From Limimaricola sp. G21655-S1 (GTDB lineage Bacteria; Pseudomonadota; Alphaproteobacteria; Rhodobacterales; Rhodobacteraceae), in the NCBI RefSeq assembly GCF_027213785.1, contig NZ_JAPWGO010000001.1:1-64000 (forward strand): DNA of 64,000 nt. The letters run 5' to 3'. Positions 38,596 to 48,065 of the stretch are shown piece after piece; position 1 is the first letter of the stretch, and each line of letters starts with the position of its first letter. Under the pieces are notes generated by a model, which saw only the letters and a list, made by a program, of their open reading frames with translations, ran no database searches and was not told the DNA's origin. The position numbers were made by a program, and so were the translations under genes.

Positions 38596-39135
38596 TCAGC
38601 TGGTGCAGCGTTTCGCCGCCTCGTCCACCGCGGCGGTGAAGCCCAGGAGCGAGAAGGTGTCCTTGGTCTGGGTGCCGCGGCCCGACATGCCGGTCAGCGT
38701 CGCCTCGGCGCCGCGCTTCATCGCCGCGACGATGGCCGCGTCGTCCTGCGGCGTCGCGGGCCAGGCCCAGTCGCCCTCGGTGAAGAGCTGGAAGTCCTGC
38801 CCACCCACCTCGAGCGTCACGGTGGAGCCGGAGGCGAAGGGGTAACCACCGGTGAAGGTCACCTGCCCGTTCACGCCCTGCGCCGGACGGTAGAACACGA
38901 AGAGCAGCGTCTCGCCGCGATTGACGGTGACCGGCTGGCCATCCTTGGTATTGAGCTGGCTCTTGGGGGCCGAGACGCCGAAGCACTCGACCGGATCGGT
39001 TTCCTGAAACACGCTCCAATCGGTTTCCGCGGCGACGCGGTTCGACGCCTCCTGCGCGACGGCGCTCGTGGCGGCGGCGGCGATGAGCGCACCTGCCGTC
39101 AGGGACCCGAACGCGCGGAAAAGTCGTGACATCAT
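38596..39135 (-). CDS. IalB-family invasion-associated-like secreted protein
   Basis: This 179-residue protein starts with a signal peptide (LTAGALIAAAATSAVAQEAS). The mature part has the IalB pattern: DWSVFQETDPVECFGVS, then ETLLFVFYRPAQGVNGQVTF, then FQLFTEGDWAWP and TFSLLGFTAAVDEAAKRC. Two Cys could form a disulfide. In Bartonella and Brucella, IalB affects invasion or the envelope; in free-living Rhodobacterales its role is unknown. Two adjacent ATG codons leave the start uncertain by one residue; GGAGGCTGC precedes them. Confidence 0.85.
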   Translation of the reverse strand: MMSRLFRAFGSLTAGALIAAAATSAVAQEASNRVAAETDWSVFQETDPVECFGVSAPKSQLNTKDGQPVTVNRGETLLFVFYRPAQGVNGQVTFTGGYPFASGSTVTLEVGGQDFQLFTEGDWAWPATPQDDAAIVAAMKRGAEATLTGMSGRGTQTKDTFSLLGFTAAVDEAAKRCTS

Positions 39136-39359
39136 TTAGCAGCCTCCAGCTGTCTGGCCTCGTGGATGCCCCCGGCGCCTTTTCGACTGGAAGGGGCGGG
39201 TTCAACTCGATAGCCAGAGGCTTATCAAGATTCCCGTCCCGTGGGAAAGCCCCGCGCGGTCACATGTCTGCGCGGATCTCCGCCCAAACAGGGGCGCGAT
39301 CCTCCGTGACCGGAACCGTGGCGCATTTGTCACGGGGTGGCTCATGGCCGGAGGACCAG

Positions 39360-40397
39360 ATGCTTGGTACGGAACTGATCGACAACGAAATCGAAAGCCC
39401 TGCACGGAACGACGCGGTCCTGGTGGAGGTCACGCGCGGCGACCGCGTCGAAAGCGTGCATCGCGGGCATGCGGTGATCTGCGACGCCGACGGCCGGGTG
39501 TCGTGGTCGCTGGGCGATCCGCAGGCGATCATCTATCCGCGCTCGTCGTGCAAGATGATCCAGGCGCTGCCGCTGATCGAAAGTGGCGCGGCGGATGCGG
39601 CGGGGCTGGGTCCGCACGAACTGGCGCTGGCCTGCGCCAGCCATCAGGGCGCGGCGATCCATTCCGGGCCGATCTCGGAATGGCTGGCGCGTCAGGGATT
39701 CGCGGACGAGGATTACCGCTGCGGCGCCGAGACGCCGCGCGACAAGCCGACCCGCGAGGCGCTGATCCGCGCCCATGGCGCGCCTCGGCAGATTCACAAC
39801 AACTGCTCCGGCAAGCATGCGGGATTTCTCACTCTGAACCGCCATCTCCGGGGCGGCCCGGATTACGAGCGGCCCGATCACCCGGTGCAGCAGGCGGTGC
39901 GCGCCGCCTTCGAGGAGGTGACCGGCGAACCGAGCCCGTTCTACGGCATCGATGGCTGCTCGGCGCCGAACTTCGCCACGTCGATGACCGGGCTGGCACG
40001 TGCCATGGCGCGATTTGCCGCCGCGCGGCCCGATGGCGATGCCCGCGAGCGCGCGATGGTGCGGCTGCGCGATGCGATGGTCGCGCATCCCGAACTGGTG
40101 GCGGGCGAGGGCCGCGCCTGCACCGAGCTGATGCGCGCGATGGACGGCGTGGCGATCAAGACCGGGGCCGAGGGGGTCTTCGTGGCGATTCTCCCGGCGC
40201 AGCGGCTTGGGGTCGCGGTGAAGATCACCGACGGCACCACACGGGCCAGCGAATGCGCCATCGCGGCGCTGCTGGTGCGCCTCGGCGTGCTCGATCCCGC
40301 GCATCCGGCCACGGTCAGGCGGATGCGGCCGATGCTCAGGAACTGGCGCGGCACCGAGGTCGGCGCGATCCGCCCGGCGCCCGCGCTGCTTGGCTGA
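39360..40397 (+). CDS. L-asparaginase (PF06089-type)
   Basis: This 345-residue protein belongs to the asparaginase group related to the Rhizobium etli enzyme and unrelated to the E. coli types. PRSSCKMIQALPLIESGAA contains the Ser-x-x-Lys signature. HELALACASHQGAAIHSGPI, NNCSGKHAGFLTLNRHL (a zinc/Cys-containing site in the R. etli enzyme), YGIDGCSAPNFATSM and ELMRAMDGVAIKTGAEGVFV follow. GGAGG lies 5 bases before the ATG. It hydrolyses asparagine to aspartate. The 224 bp upstream region should hold promoters for this gene and the divergent IalB-like gene. Confidence 0.9.
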   Translation: MLGTELIDNEIESPARNDAVLVEVTRGDRVESVHRGHAVICDADGRVSWSLGDPQAIIYPRSSCKMIQALPLIESGAADAAGLGPHELALACASHQGAAIHSGPISEWLARQGFADEDYRCGAETPRDKPTREALIRAHGAPRQIHNNCSGKHAGFLTLNRHLRGGPDYERPDHPVQQAVRAAFEEVTGEPSPFYGIDGCSAPNFATSMTGLARAMARFAAARPDGDARERAMVRLRDAMVAHPELVAGEGRACTELMRAMDGVAIKTGAEGVFVAILPAQRLGVAVKITDGTTRASECAIAALLVRLGVLDPAHPATVRRMRPMLRNWRGTEVGAIRPAPALLG

Positions 40398-40438
40398 ACC
40401 AGAGCGCCCGGCGACAGCCCGAAGGGCCACCGCCGGCA

Positions 40439-40465
40439 ACTTTGTTCCGGAAATACGCAAATCCC
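40439..40465 (-). repeat. GCGTATTT intergenic repeat, single arm (AACAAAG variant)
   Basis: Read on the minus strand, GGGATTTGCGTATTTCCGGA continues ACAAAGTT. It lies about 55 bp after the YCII gene stop and reads in the same direction, between two converging genes. Confidence 0.55.
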
Positions 40466-40519
40466 GGCGGTCGTACCGCGCGCGGCCGGCCCCGTACAGC
40501 GCCGGGCCGGCCGCAAGGC

Positions 40520-40846
40520 TCACATCTGCATCGCCTCGCAGACCTCGATGCTGCCGCCGTCGAGCACCATCGGGCAATCCTTTGCCATCGCGATCGCCTC
40601 GTCGATATCGGTGGCATTGACCAGCGTGTAGCCGAAGACCGGGTTCGGTCCGCCGTCATGGGCGACGCCGTCACGGCTGACCGTGTGCGATTTCCCGGCC
40701 GGCGCGCCCTCGTCGGCGATATGGTCGCGGATGCCGTCCATCCAGCTTTGCCAGCGTGCCATCTCGGCGTTGCGGGCCTCTTCCGTCTCCGGCTGCCGCA
40801 TGTCGCCGCCGCCGTGATAGATATACATGAAACGCTTGTCGGCCAT
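40520..40846 (-). CDS. YCII-related small protein
   Basis: This 108-residue protein carries the YCII/DGPF pattern: RFMYIYHGGGDMRQPETEEA, EMARWQSWMDGIRDHIADEG, FGYTLVNATDIDEAIAMAKD and a C-terminal GGSIEVCEAM. This dimeric ferredoxin-like fold is often linked to ECF sigma factors, but none is adjacent here. The ATG at 40846 has GGGGGA at the proper distance; an ATG two codons upstream is an alternative. Function unknown. Confidence 0.85.
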   Translation of the reverse strand: MADKRFMYIYHGGGDMRQPETEEARNAEMARWQSWMDGIRDHIADEGAPAGKSHTVSRDGVAHDGGPNPVFGYTLVNATDIDEAIAMAKDCPMVLDGGSIEVCEAMQM

Positions 40847-40990
40847 GGCCATCTTCCCCCCTTGTGGTGGCTGCTGCCCGCCGGTTTCGACGCCCGATCC
40901 TGCCTCGCCCCCCAGTCTCCGACGAGACGGCGATTCGAGCAAGATCAAAACGTGAACTTTGGTTGTGCGCCCGAGCGGAGAACCGTGCCC

Positions 40991-41863
40991 TCAGGCAGAG
41001 AACTCGGCGCGGCGATAACCCTGGATATAAAGCAGCGCCGTCAGGTCGCCGTGGTTCACCCGGACCTCGCATTGCTCGGCCACCACCGGCTTGGCGTGCA
41101 GCGCCACCCCGGTCCCGGCAAGGCCGAGCATGCCGAGATCGTTGGCCCCGTCGCCCACGGCGATCACGTCCTCGGGGGTGATCCCGAGCCGTTCCGTGAT
41201 CTCGTGCAGCGCCTGTACCTTGGCTTCGCGGCCGAGAATCGGACGGGCCACGTCGCCGGTGAGCTTGCCGCCCGCGGCAAGCAGCGTGTTGGCGCGATGC
41301 TCGTGAAAGCCCAGCGCCTCGGCCACCACCTCGGTAAAGGCCGTGAAGCCACCGGAGACCAGCGCCGCGTAGCCGCCATGGGCCTTCATCGTCGCGATCA
41401 GCTCGCGGCCGCCGGGCATGTGGGTGATGCGGCTTTCCAGCACCCGGGCGATCACCGCCTCGTCGAGATCCTTGAGCAGGCCCACGCGCTCGATCAGCGC
41501 GCCCTCGAAATCGAGCTCGCCATTCATCGCCCGCTTGGTGATCTCGGCCACGCGCTCGCCGACGCCGGCCTCGGCGGCCAGCTCGTCGATGCATTCCTGC
41601 TGGATCATCGTGCTGTCCATGTCGGCGAGCAGCATCTTCTTGCGGCGGCCCTCGGTCTTCTGGATCACCAGATCGACGCGCGCCTGCTGCAGATCGGCCC
41701 AGACGTCCCAGCGATTGTCCGGCATCGCCGGGAGGCCGAACTCCACCGCTTCGCCGGGCGACAGCCAGTCGAGCGCGCTGCCGCCCCAGGCGCTGCGCAG
41801 GTTCTCGGCGAGAATCGGGTCGAGCCGGGTGCCGGGGGCGGAGAGGAGGAGCGCGGTGAACAT
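40991..41863 (-). CDS. serB: Phosphoserine phosphatase
   Basis: This 290-residue HAD-superfamily enzyme performs the last step of serine synthesis. The nucleophile motif LLADMDSTMIQQECIDELAA has Asp at about 81 and 83. ALVSGGFTAFTEVVAEALGF and VIAVGDGANDLGMLGLAGTG are HAD motifs II and IV. An N-terminal ACT-like region spans residues 1-70. It is divergent from serC-serA across a 159 bp region, so all three pathway genes are at one locus. Confidence 0.96.
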   Translation of the reverse strand: MFTALLLSAPGTRLDPILAENLRSAWGGSALDWLSPGEAVEFGLPAMPDNRWDVWADLQQARVDLVIQKTEGRRKKMLLADMDSTMIQQECIDELAAEAGVGERVAEITKRAMNGELDFEGALIERVGLLKDLDEAVIARVLESRITHMPGGRELIATMKAHGGYAALVSGGFTAFTEVVAEALGFHEHRANTLLAAGGKLTGDVARPILGREAKVQALHEITERLGITPEDVIAVGDGANDLGMLGLAGTGVALHAKPVVAEQCEVRVNHGDLTALLYIQGYRRAEFSA

Positions 41864-41974
41864 GGGGAAAAGTTTCCGATAGTGGCGCGGGACGGCCCGC
41901 TTGCGACGTTTGGCGCTGCCTTAACGGCAATTTCCCCGTTGTGAAAGCGCATGAGGGGGCGTATCTGCGGCGGC

Positions 41975-42022
41975 GGGACACCTCTCCCCAACGAGAGGCG
42001 CTTATCTGCAAGGATACCAGCA
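41975..42022 (+). promoter_or_regulatory. Probable serC leader RNA motif
   Basis: The serC 5' leader has a 6-bp hairpin (CCTCTC-cccaac-GAGAGG, 41981-41998) followed by CGCTTATCTGCAAGGA, which ends in the serC ribosome-binding site. Alphaproteobacteria are known to carry a conserved short RNA motif (Rfam serC leader) at this position. My match is by location, size and general shape, not by alignment. The ligand or regulator of that motif is not established, to my knowledge. Confidence 0.5.
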
Positions 42023-43177
42023 ATGGTCAAAACGACTCCGGACGCCCGTCCGTCGAATCCGCGTTTTTCCTCCGGCCCCTGCGCCAAACCCCCTCATTGG
42101 AGCCTCGACAAGCTCTCCGACGCACCGCTCGGCCGTTCGCACCGCGCCGCCATCGGCAAGTCTAAGCTCGCCGCCGCGATCGAGGAAACGCGCGAGATCC
42201 TCGGCGTGCCCGCCGATTACCGCATCGGCATCGTGCCCGCCTCGGACACCGGCGCCGTCGAAATGGCGATGTGGTCGTTGCTCGGCGCCCGCAAGGCCAC
42301 GATGGTCGCCTGGGAAAGCTTCGGCGCGGGATGGGTCACCGACGTCGTGAAGCAGCTCAAGATCGACGCCGAGGTGAAGACCGCCGATTACGGCCGGATC
42401 GTCGACATGGCCGCGCTCGATTACGACACCGACGTCGTCTTCACCTGGAACGGCACCACCTCGGGCGTGCGGGTACCGAACGGCGACGCGATCCCGGCGG
42501 ATCGCGCGGGCCTGACCATCTGCGACGCCACCTCGGCCGCCTTCGCGCAGGACCTGCCCTGGGACAAGCTCGACGTCACCACCTTCTCCTGGCAGAAGGT
42601 CATGGGCGGCGAAGCGGCGCATGGCATGCTGATCCTGAGCCCCCGCGCCGTCGAGCGGCTGGAGAGCTACACCCCCGCTTGGCCGCTGCCGAAGATCTTC
42701 CGCATGACCAAGGCCGGCAAGCTGATCGAGGGCATCTTCAAGGGCGAAACCATCAACACGCCGTCGATGCTCTGCGTCGAGGATTACCTCGTGGCGCTGG
42801 CCTGGGGTCGTGAGGTCGGCGGGCTGGAGGGGCTGAAGGCCCGCGCCGACGCCAACGCCAAGGTGATCTGGGATTTCTGCGACGCGCGGCCGTGGATCGC
42901 CAACCTCGCCGAGGACGAGGCGACCCGCTCGAATACCTCGGTCTGCCTGAAATTCACCGATGAGCGCATCAAGGACGGGGCCGCTTTTGCCAAGGCCGTC
43001 GCCAAGCGGCTCGAGAAGGAGGGCGTGGCCCTCGACATCGGCGCCTATCGCGACGCGCCCGCGGGCCTGCGCATCTGGTGCGGCGCCACGGTCGAGACCG
43101 CCGATCTCGAGGCGTTGATGCCCTGGCTCGACTGGGCCTTCGAGGCCGAGATCGCGGCGCAGGCCGAAGCCGCCTGA
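42023..43177 (+). CDS. serC: Phosphoserine aminotransferase
   Basis: This 384-residue PLP enzyme converts 3-phosphohydroxypyruvate to phosphoserine. It is the alphaproteobacterial form: [17 protein letters not shown] near the N-terminus, [14 protein letters not shown], and PLP-binding Lys near 192 in [37 protein letters not shown] follows. AAGGA precedes the ATG, within the leader motif. serA starts 82 bp downstream, with a hairpin between, so read-through to serA is probably partial or regulated. Confidence 0.96.
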   Translation: MVKTTPDARPSNPRFSSGPCAKPPHWSLDKLSDAPLGRSHRAAIGKSKLAAAIEETREILGVPADYRIGIVPASDTGAVEMAMWSLLGARKATMVAWESFGAGWVTDVVKQLKIDAEVKTADYGRIVDMAALDYDTDVVFTWNGTTSGVRVPNGDAIPADRAGLTICDATSAAFAQDLPWDKLDVTTFSWQKVMGGEAAHGMLILSPRAVERLESYTPAWPLPKIFRMTKAGKLIEGIFKGETINTPSMLCVEDYLVALAWGREVGGLEGLKARADANAKVIWDFCDARPWIANLAEDEATRSNTSVCLKFTDERIKDGAAFAKAVAKRLEKEGVALDIGAYRDAPAGLRIWCGATVETADLEALMPWLDWAFEAEIAAQAEAA

Positions 43178-43185
43178 TCCCCTTC

Positions 43186-43207
43186 GGGGGCGTGCTGACG
43201 CGCCCCC
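43186..43207 (+). terminator. Hairpin between serC and serA (weak terminator or processing site)
   Basis: GGGGGCGTG and TGCGCCCCC-type arms (seven G-C pairs plus two inner pairs) enclose a 4-base loop and are followed by TTCTTCCCTATT. It lies 9 bp after the serC stop within the operon, so it may reduce read-through or stabilise the serC mRNA end. Confidence 0.45.
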
Positions 43208-43258
43208 TTCTTCCCTATTCCCCGGACGCCAGCCGTCCGACCGCCACAGGAGCATTCC

Positions 43259-44854
43259 ATGCCCAAGGTTCTCATCTCCGACGCCCTCTCCGACGCCGCC
43301 GTGCAGATTTTCCGCGATCGCGGCATCGAGGTCGATTTCCAGCCGAAGCTCGGCAAGGACAAGGAAAAGCTGGCCGAGATCATCGGCAACTACGACGGCC
43401 TCGCGATCCGTTCGGCCACCAAGGCCACCGAGAAGCTGATCGAGGCCGCGACCAACCTCAAGGTGATCGGCCGCGCCGGCATCGGCGTCGACAACGTCGA
43501 CATCCCGGCGGCGTCGAAGAAGGGCATCATCGTGATGAACACGCCCTTCGGCAACTCGATCACCACCGCCGAGCACGCGATCTCGATGCTGATGGCCGTC
43601 GCCCGCCAGATCCCCGAGGCCAACGCCTCGACCCATGCGGGCAAGTGGGAAAAGTCGCGCTTCATGGGCGTCGAGGTCACCGGCAAGACGCTGGGCGTGA
43701 TCGGCGCCGGCAATATCGGCTCGATCGTGATCGACCGCGCGCATGGCCTCAAGATGAAGGTCGTGGCCTATGACCCCTTCCTGTCGGAAGAGCGCGCCAC
43801 CGAGATCGGCGTCGAGAAGCTGGAACTGGACGAGCTGCTCAAGCGCGCCGACTTCATCACGCTGCATGTGCCGCTGACCGATCAGACGAAGAACATCCTG
43901 TCCAAGGAAAACATCGCCAAGCTCAAGCCCGGCGTGCGCATCGTCAACTGCGCCCGCGGCGGTCTCGTCGACGAGGCGGCTCTGGCCGAGGCGATCACCG
44001 AAGGCCGCGTCGCCGGCGCTGCCTTCGACGTCTTCGCCGAGGAGCCGGCGACGAACTCGCCGCTGTTCAACCTGCCCAACGTCGTCGTTACCCCGCATCT
44101 GGGTGCCGCCACCACCGAGGCGCAGGAGAACGTGGCGCTGCAAGTGGCCGAGCAGATGTCGGACTATTTGCTGACCGGTGCCGTCACCAACGCGATCAAC
44201 ATGCCCTCGATCACCGCCGAGGAAGCGAAGATCATGGGCCCGTGGATCGGCCTGTCGGGCCATCTGGGCAACTTCATCGGCCAGATGACCGATGAGCCGA
44301 TCAAGGCGATCAACATCCTCTATGACGGCGTCGTCTCGGAGATGAACCTCGCGGCGCTGAACTCGGCGCTGGTCGCGGGCATCATGCGCAAGGTGAATCC
44401 GGACGTGAACATGGTCTCCGCCCCGGTGATCGCCAAGGAACGCGGCATCCAGATCTCGACCACCAAGCAGGACCAGTCCGGCACCTTCGAAGGCTACGTC
44501 AAGGTCACGGTCGTCACCGAAAAGCGCGAGCGCTCGGTCGCGGGCACGGTGTTCTCGGACGGCAAGCCGCGCTTCATCCAGATCAAGGGCATCAACATCG
44601 ACGCCGAGATCGGCCGCCACATGGTCTACACCACCAATCAGGACGTGCCGGGCATCATCGGCGTGCTGGGCACCATGATGGGCGAGAACGGCGTCAACAT
44701 CGCCAACTTCACCCTCGGCCGGAACCAGCGCGCGGGCGAGGCCATCGCCATCCTCTACGCCGACGAGGCGGTCTCCGAGGAGGTGCTGCAGAAGCTGCGC
44801 GACACCGGCAAGTTCCAGCAGGTAAAGGCGCTGACCTTCGACGTCGAGGAATAA
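43259..44854 (+). CDS. serA: D-3-phosphoglycerate dehydrogenase (ACT-domain form)
   Basis: This 531-residue enzyme commits 3-phosphoglycerate to serine synthesis. The substrate and NAD domains include VIGRAGIGVDNVDIPAASKK, TLGVIGAGNIGSIVIDRAHG and the catalytic His in VVTPHLGAATTEAQEN (near 280). The intervening ASB domain is followed by a C-terminal ACT domain (VYTTNQDVPGIIGVLGTMMG), which usually mediates serine feedback. CAGGAG precedes the ATG. A hairpin and a palindromic repeat follow the stop. Confidence 0.97.
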   Translation: MPKVLISDALSDAAVQIFRDRGIEVDFQPKLGKDKEKLAEIIGNYDGLAIRSATKATEKLIEAATNLKVIGRAGIGVDNVDIPAASKKGIIVMNTPFGNSITTAEHAISMLMAVARQIPEANASTHAGKWEKSRFMGVEVTGKTLGVIGAGNIGSIVIDRAHGLKMKVVAYDPFLSEERATEIGVEKLELDELLKRADFITLHVPLTDQTKNILSKENIAKLKPGVRIVNCARGGLVDEAALAEAITEGRVAGAAFDVFAEEPATNSPLFNLPNVVVTPHLGAATTEAQENVALQVAEQMSDYLLTGAVTNAINMPSITAEEAKIMGPWIGLSGHLGNFIGQMTDEPIKAINILYDGVVSEMNLAALNSALVAGIMRKVNPDVNMVSAPVIAKERGIQISTTKQDQSGTFEGYVKVTVVTEKRERSVAGTVFSDGKPRFIQIKGINIDAEIGRHMVYTTNQDVPGIIGVLGTMMGENGVNIANFTLGRNQRAGEAIAILYADEAVSEEVLQKLRDTGKFQQVKALTFDVEE

Positions 44855-44880
44855 TCCGCCCGCGAGGGACGGGGGCAGGG

Positions 44881-44907
44881 GGGGCCGCGGTTGCACGCCG
44901 CGGCCCC
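44881..44907 (+). terminator. Intrinsic terminator of serC-serA
   Basis: A perfect 10-bp stem (GGGGCCGCGG with CCGCGGCCCC) has a 7-base loop and is followed by TTCGTCGTTC. It lies 26 bp after the serA stop. Confidence 0.75.
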
Positions 44908-44933
44908 TTCGTCGTTCCCGACCCCTGTGTTCC

Positions 44934-45007
44934 GGATTGCGTATTTGAAGAAAGATGAAAGGGGAGGCGCGCTTCTCGGTTCATCTGTCTCCAGATACGC
45001 AGATCCC
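44934..45007. repeat. GCGTATTT intergenic repeat, full palindromic pair
   Basis: The left arm GGATTGCGTATTTGAAGAAA continues GATGAAAGG. The right arm, read in reverse, is GGATCTGCGTATCTGGAGAC continuing AGATGAAC. It lies between the serA terminator and mnmH and is the best-preserved copy together with the one at 36.1 kb. Confidence 0.65.
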
Positions 45008-45065
45008 GCCCTCGCGGTCGGCGCGCCGCTTCCCGCCTGAACGCGAGGGCTGTAGAGAGACCCGC

Positions 45066-46118
45066 ATGAGCACCCGCTTCGACACCATCCCCGCCTTTCT
45101 CGATCACGGCTTCGACGACGTGATCGACGTGCGCAGCCCCGCCGAATTCGCCGAGGACCACGTGCCCGGCGCGATCAGCCTGCCGGTGCTGTCCAACGCC
45201 GAGCGCGCCGAGGTCGGCACGATCTACAAGCAGGTCTCGCCCTTCGACGCGCGCAAGATCGGCGCGGCGATCGTGGCGCGCAACGCCGCCGCGCATATCG
45301 CGGGGCCGCTGGCGGACCGGGAATATCGCTGGAAGCCCCTGGTCTATTGCTGGCGCGGCGGGCAGCGGTCGAACTCCTTCGCCTCGATCCTGACCCAGAT
45401 CGGCTGGCGCGCCGAGGTGGTCGAGGGCGGCTACCAGACATGGCGCAGGCTGGTGCATGATGCGCTCTACGAGACGGCGTTGCCGCATCGTCTCGTGCTG
45501 CTCGACGGCTTCACCGGCACCGCCAAGACGGCGTTGCTGCCGCTGGTCGAGGCGCGGGGCGGGCAGGTGCTCGACCTCGAGGGGCTGGCCAACCATCGCG
45601 GCTCGCTCCTCGGGGGCGATCCGGACGAGCAGCCCGCGCAGAAGGGTTTCGAGAGCGCGCTGGCGGCGCGTCTGGCCCGGCTCGACCCCGAACGCCCGGT
45701 GCTGGTCGAGGCCGAAAGCTCCAAGATCGGCCGCATCACCCTGCCGCCGTCGCTCTGGGCGCTGATGACCCGCGCGCCGCGCATCGAGATCACCGCGCCG
45801 ATCGGGGCACGCGCCGAGTTCCTCGCGCGGCAATACGAGGATGTCAGCGCCGATCCCGCGCGGCTGTCGCATCTCCTCGACCAGCTGCGCGCGCATCGCG
45901 GTCACGCGGTGGTCGATGGCTGGCAGAAGCTTCTGGCCGAGGGCCGCATGGTCGAGCTGTCGGCGGCGCTGATGGTCGAGCATTACGACCCCGCCTATGC
46001 CCGCTCGCGCGCCGCGCATGCGCCGGTCTTCGCCGCCCATGTCGAGGCCGGGACGCTCGACGCCGAGGGGCTGACACGCGCGGCCGACGCGATCGCGGCG
46101 GCGATGCGCGACATTTGA
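45066..46118 (+). CDS. mnmH: tRNA 2-selenouridine / geranyl-2-thiouridine synthase
   Basis: This 350-residue protein has an N-terminal rhodanese domain (DVIDVRSPAEFAEDHVPGAI, active Cys near 95 in VYCWRGGQRSNSF). A P-loop domain follows (GFTGTAKT at 148-155, then ANHRGSLLGG and LVEAESSKIGRITLP). It exchanges sulfur for selenium at the wobble base of some tRNAs, using selenophosphate. The P-loop has Ala before Lys where Gly is usual. No selD is in this window, so activity with selenium depends on genes elsewhere. It is preceded by the repeat and followed by pncA on the same strand. Confidence 0.92.
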   Translation: MSTRFDTIPAFLDHGFDDVIDVRSPAEFAEDHVPGAISLPVLSNAERAEVGTIYKQVSPFDARKIGAAIVARNAAAHIAGPLADREYRWKPLVYCWRGGQRSNSFASILTQIGWRAEVVEGGYQTWRRLVHDALYETALPHRLVLLDGFTGTAKTALLPLVEARGGQVLDLEGLANHRGSLLGGDPDEQPAQKGFESALAARLARLDPERPVLVEAESSKIGRITLPPSLWALMTRAPRIEITAPIGARAEFLARQYEDVSADPARLSHLLDQLRAHRGHAVVDGWQKLLAEGRMVELSAALMVEHYDPAYARSRAAHAPVFAAHVEAGTLDAEGLTRAADAIAAAMRDI

Positions 46119-46168
46119 CGCTGGGCGGCGGGGGGCTTACCTCGGATGAAAGACCGGAGGAAAAGCCC

Positions 46169-46771
46169 ATGCGCCCCGCCAACGAGGCATTGATCGTCAT
46201 CGACATGCAGAACGACTTCTGCCCCGGCGGCGCGCTGGCCGTGGCCGAGGGCGACACCATCGTCCTCGGCATCAACGCGCTGATGGAGGAATTCCGCGCC
46301 GTGGTGCTGACGCAGGACTGGCACCCGGCCGATCACCTCTCATTCGCGAGCCAGCACGAGGGCGCGGCGCCGATGTCGATGACCGAGATGCCCTACGGGC
46401 CACAGGTTCTCTGGCCCGACCACTGCGTGCAGGGCAGCCCCGGCGCGCTCTTTCACCCCGACCTGCGGACCGACGCAGACCTGATCATCCGCAAGGGGTT
46501 CCGGCGCGAGATCGACAGCTACTCGGCCTTCTTCGAGAACGACCATGCCACGCCGACCGGCCTGCACGGCTACCTGTCCGAGCGCGGCATCACCGCGATC
46601 ACGCTGGCCGGCCTCGCCACGGATTTCTGCGTGAACTACTCGGCGCTCGACGGCGCCAAGCTCGGCTACGATGTCACGGTGATCGAGCACCTCTCGCGCG
46701 GCATCGACCTCGACGGCAGCCTCGGGGCGGCGCGGCAGGCGATGCGCGACGCCGGCGTGGTGCTGGGCTGA
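46169..46771 (+). CDS. pncA: Nicotinamidase
   Basis: This 200-residue isochorismatase-fold amidase converts nicotinamide to nicotinate. The catalytic triad is Asp12 ([16 protein letters not shown]), Lys109 (IIRKGF) and Cys154 ([14 protein letters not shown]). The metal site is Asp50, His52 and His56 (DWHPADH). CGGAGG precedes the ATG. The stop overlaps the pncB start (TGATG), so the two consecutive salvage enzymes are coupled. Confidence 0.96.
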   Translation: MRPANEALIVIDMQNDFCPGGALAVAEGDTIVLGINALMEEFRAVVLTQDWHPADHLSFASQHEGAAPMSMTEMPYGPQVLWPDHCVQGSPGALFHPDLRTDADLIIRKGFRREIDSYSAFFENDHATPTGLHGYLSERGITAITLAGLATDFCVNYSALDGAKLGYDVTVIEHLSRGIDLDGSLGAARQAMRDAGVVLG

Positions 46772-48057
46772 TGGATATCGCCACCCGCGTCTGGAACCAC
46801 AAGTGGAAGATCGACCCGATCGTCCGCTCACTGATCGACACCGATTTCTACAAGCTGCTGATGTGCCAGTCGGTGTTTCGCAACCACCGCGACACGCAGG
46901 TCACCTTCTCCCTGATCAACCGCACCAAGTCGATCCGCCTCGCCGAGCTGATCGACGAGGGGGAGCTGCGCGAGCAGCTCGACCACATCCGCTCGCTCTC
47001 GCTCACCCGGGGCGAGAGCACCTGGCTGCGCGGCAACACCTTCTACGGCAAGCGGCAGATGTTCCGGCCCGACTTCATGGAGTGGTTCGAGGGGCTGCGC
47101 CTGCCGCCTTACCATCTCGAGAAGCGCGACGGGCAGTACGAGCTGACCTTCGAGGGGGACTGGCCCGAGGTGATGCTGTGGGAGATCCCGGCGCTCGCAG
47201 TCCTCATGGAGCTGCGCTCGCGGGCAGTGCTCGGGCGGATGGGCCGGTTCGAGCTCCAGGTGCTCTATGCCCGCGCCATGACCCGTACCTGGGAAAAGGT
47301 CGAGCGTCTGCGCGGCACGCCCGGCCTCAGGATCGCCGATTTCGGCACCCGCCGCCGCCATTCCTTCCTCTGGCAGGACTGGTGCGTGCAGGCGATGATC
47401 GAGGGCATGGGCGACAGTTTCGCCGGCACCTCGAACTGCCTGATCGCCAAGAACCGCGATCTGGAGGCGATCGGCACCAACGCGCATGAGTTGCCGATGG
47501 TCTATGCCGCGCTGGCCGACAGCGATGCCGAGCTGGCCGAGGCGCCCTACAAGGTGCTCGCCGACTGGCACGAGGAGCATGAGGGCAATCTGCGCATCAT
47601 CCTGCCCGACACCTATGGCACCGAAGGATTCCTGCGCCGCGCGCCCGACTGGCTCGCCGGCTGGACCGGCATCCGCATCGACTCTGGTGACCCGGCCACG
47701 GGCGCCGAGACTGCGATCCGCTGGTGGCAGGAGCGCGGCGAGGACCCGCGCGAGAAGCTGGTGATCTTCTCCGACGGGCTCGACGCCGAGAAGATCCTCG
47801 AACTGCACGCGCGCTTCTCGGGCCGCGTGAAGGTGAGCTTCGGCTGGGGCACGATGCTGACCAACGACTTCAAGGGGCTGGCCGGCGATGCGCTGGCGCC
47901 CTTCTCCCTCGTCTGCAAGGCCGTCGCCGCCGAGGGGCGGCCCACCGTGAAGCTCTCCGACAACCCCGAGAAGGCGATGGGCCCGGCGGACGAGATCGCC
48001 CGCTACAAGCGCGTCTTCGGCGTCGGCCCGCAATCCCCCATCCCCGTCACCGTCTGA
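46771..48057 (+). CDS. pncB: Nicotinate phosphoribosyltransferase
   Basis: This 428-residue enzyme makes nicotinate mononucleotide from the pncA product, completing entry into NAD synthesis. [17 protein letters not shown] near the N-terminus, [14 protein letters not shown], and [20 protein letters not shown] (with the autophosphorylated His region) are family signatures. [19 protein letters not shown] and [14 protein letters not shown] form the PRPP end. The length is normal. It overlaps pncA by one base and precedes a small RAM-domain gene by 8 bp. Confidence 0.96.
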   Translation: MDIATRVWNHKWKIDPIVRSLIDTDFYKLLMCQSVFRNHRDTQVTFSLINRTKSIRLAELIDEGELREQLDHIRSLSLTRGESTWLRGNTFYGKRQMFRPDFMEWFEGLRLPPYHLEKRDGQYELTFEGDWPEVMLWEIPALAVLMELRSRAVLGRMGRFELQVLYARAMTRTWEKVERLRGTPGLRIADFGTRRRHSFLWQDWCVQAMIEGMGDSFAGTSNCLIAKNRDLEAIGTNAHELPMVYAALADSDAELAEAPYKVLADWHEEHEGNLRIILPDTYGTEGFLRRAPDWLAGWTGIRIDSGDPATGAETAIRWWQERGEDPREKLVIFSDGLDAEKILELHARFSGRVKVSFGWGTMLTNDFKGLAGDALAPFSLVCKAVAAEGRPTVKLSDNPEKAMGPADEIARYKRVFGVGPQSPIPVTV

Positions 48058-48065
48058 GGTCCGCC

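Noticed and set aside
36433-39129. Open frame of 898 codons on the plus strand
   Set aside because: It is opposite rlmN and the 266-aa protein; its translation shows only antisense-type composition and no family motif.
42002-44896. Open frame of 964 codons on the minus strand
   Set aside because: It is the antisense shadow of serC and serA, both of which match their families over full length.
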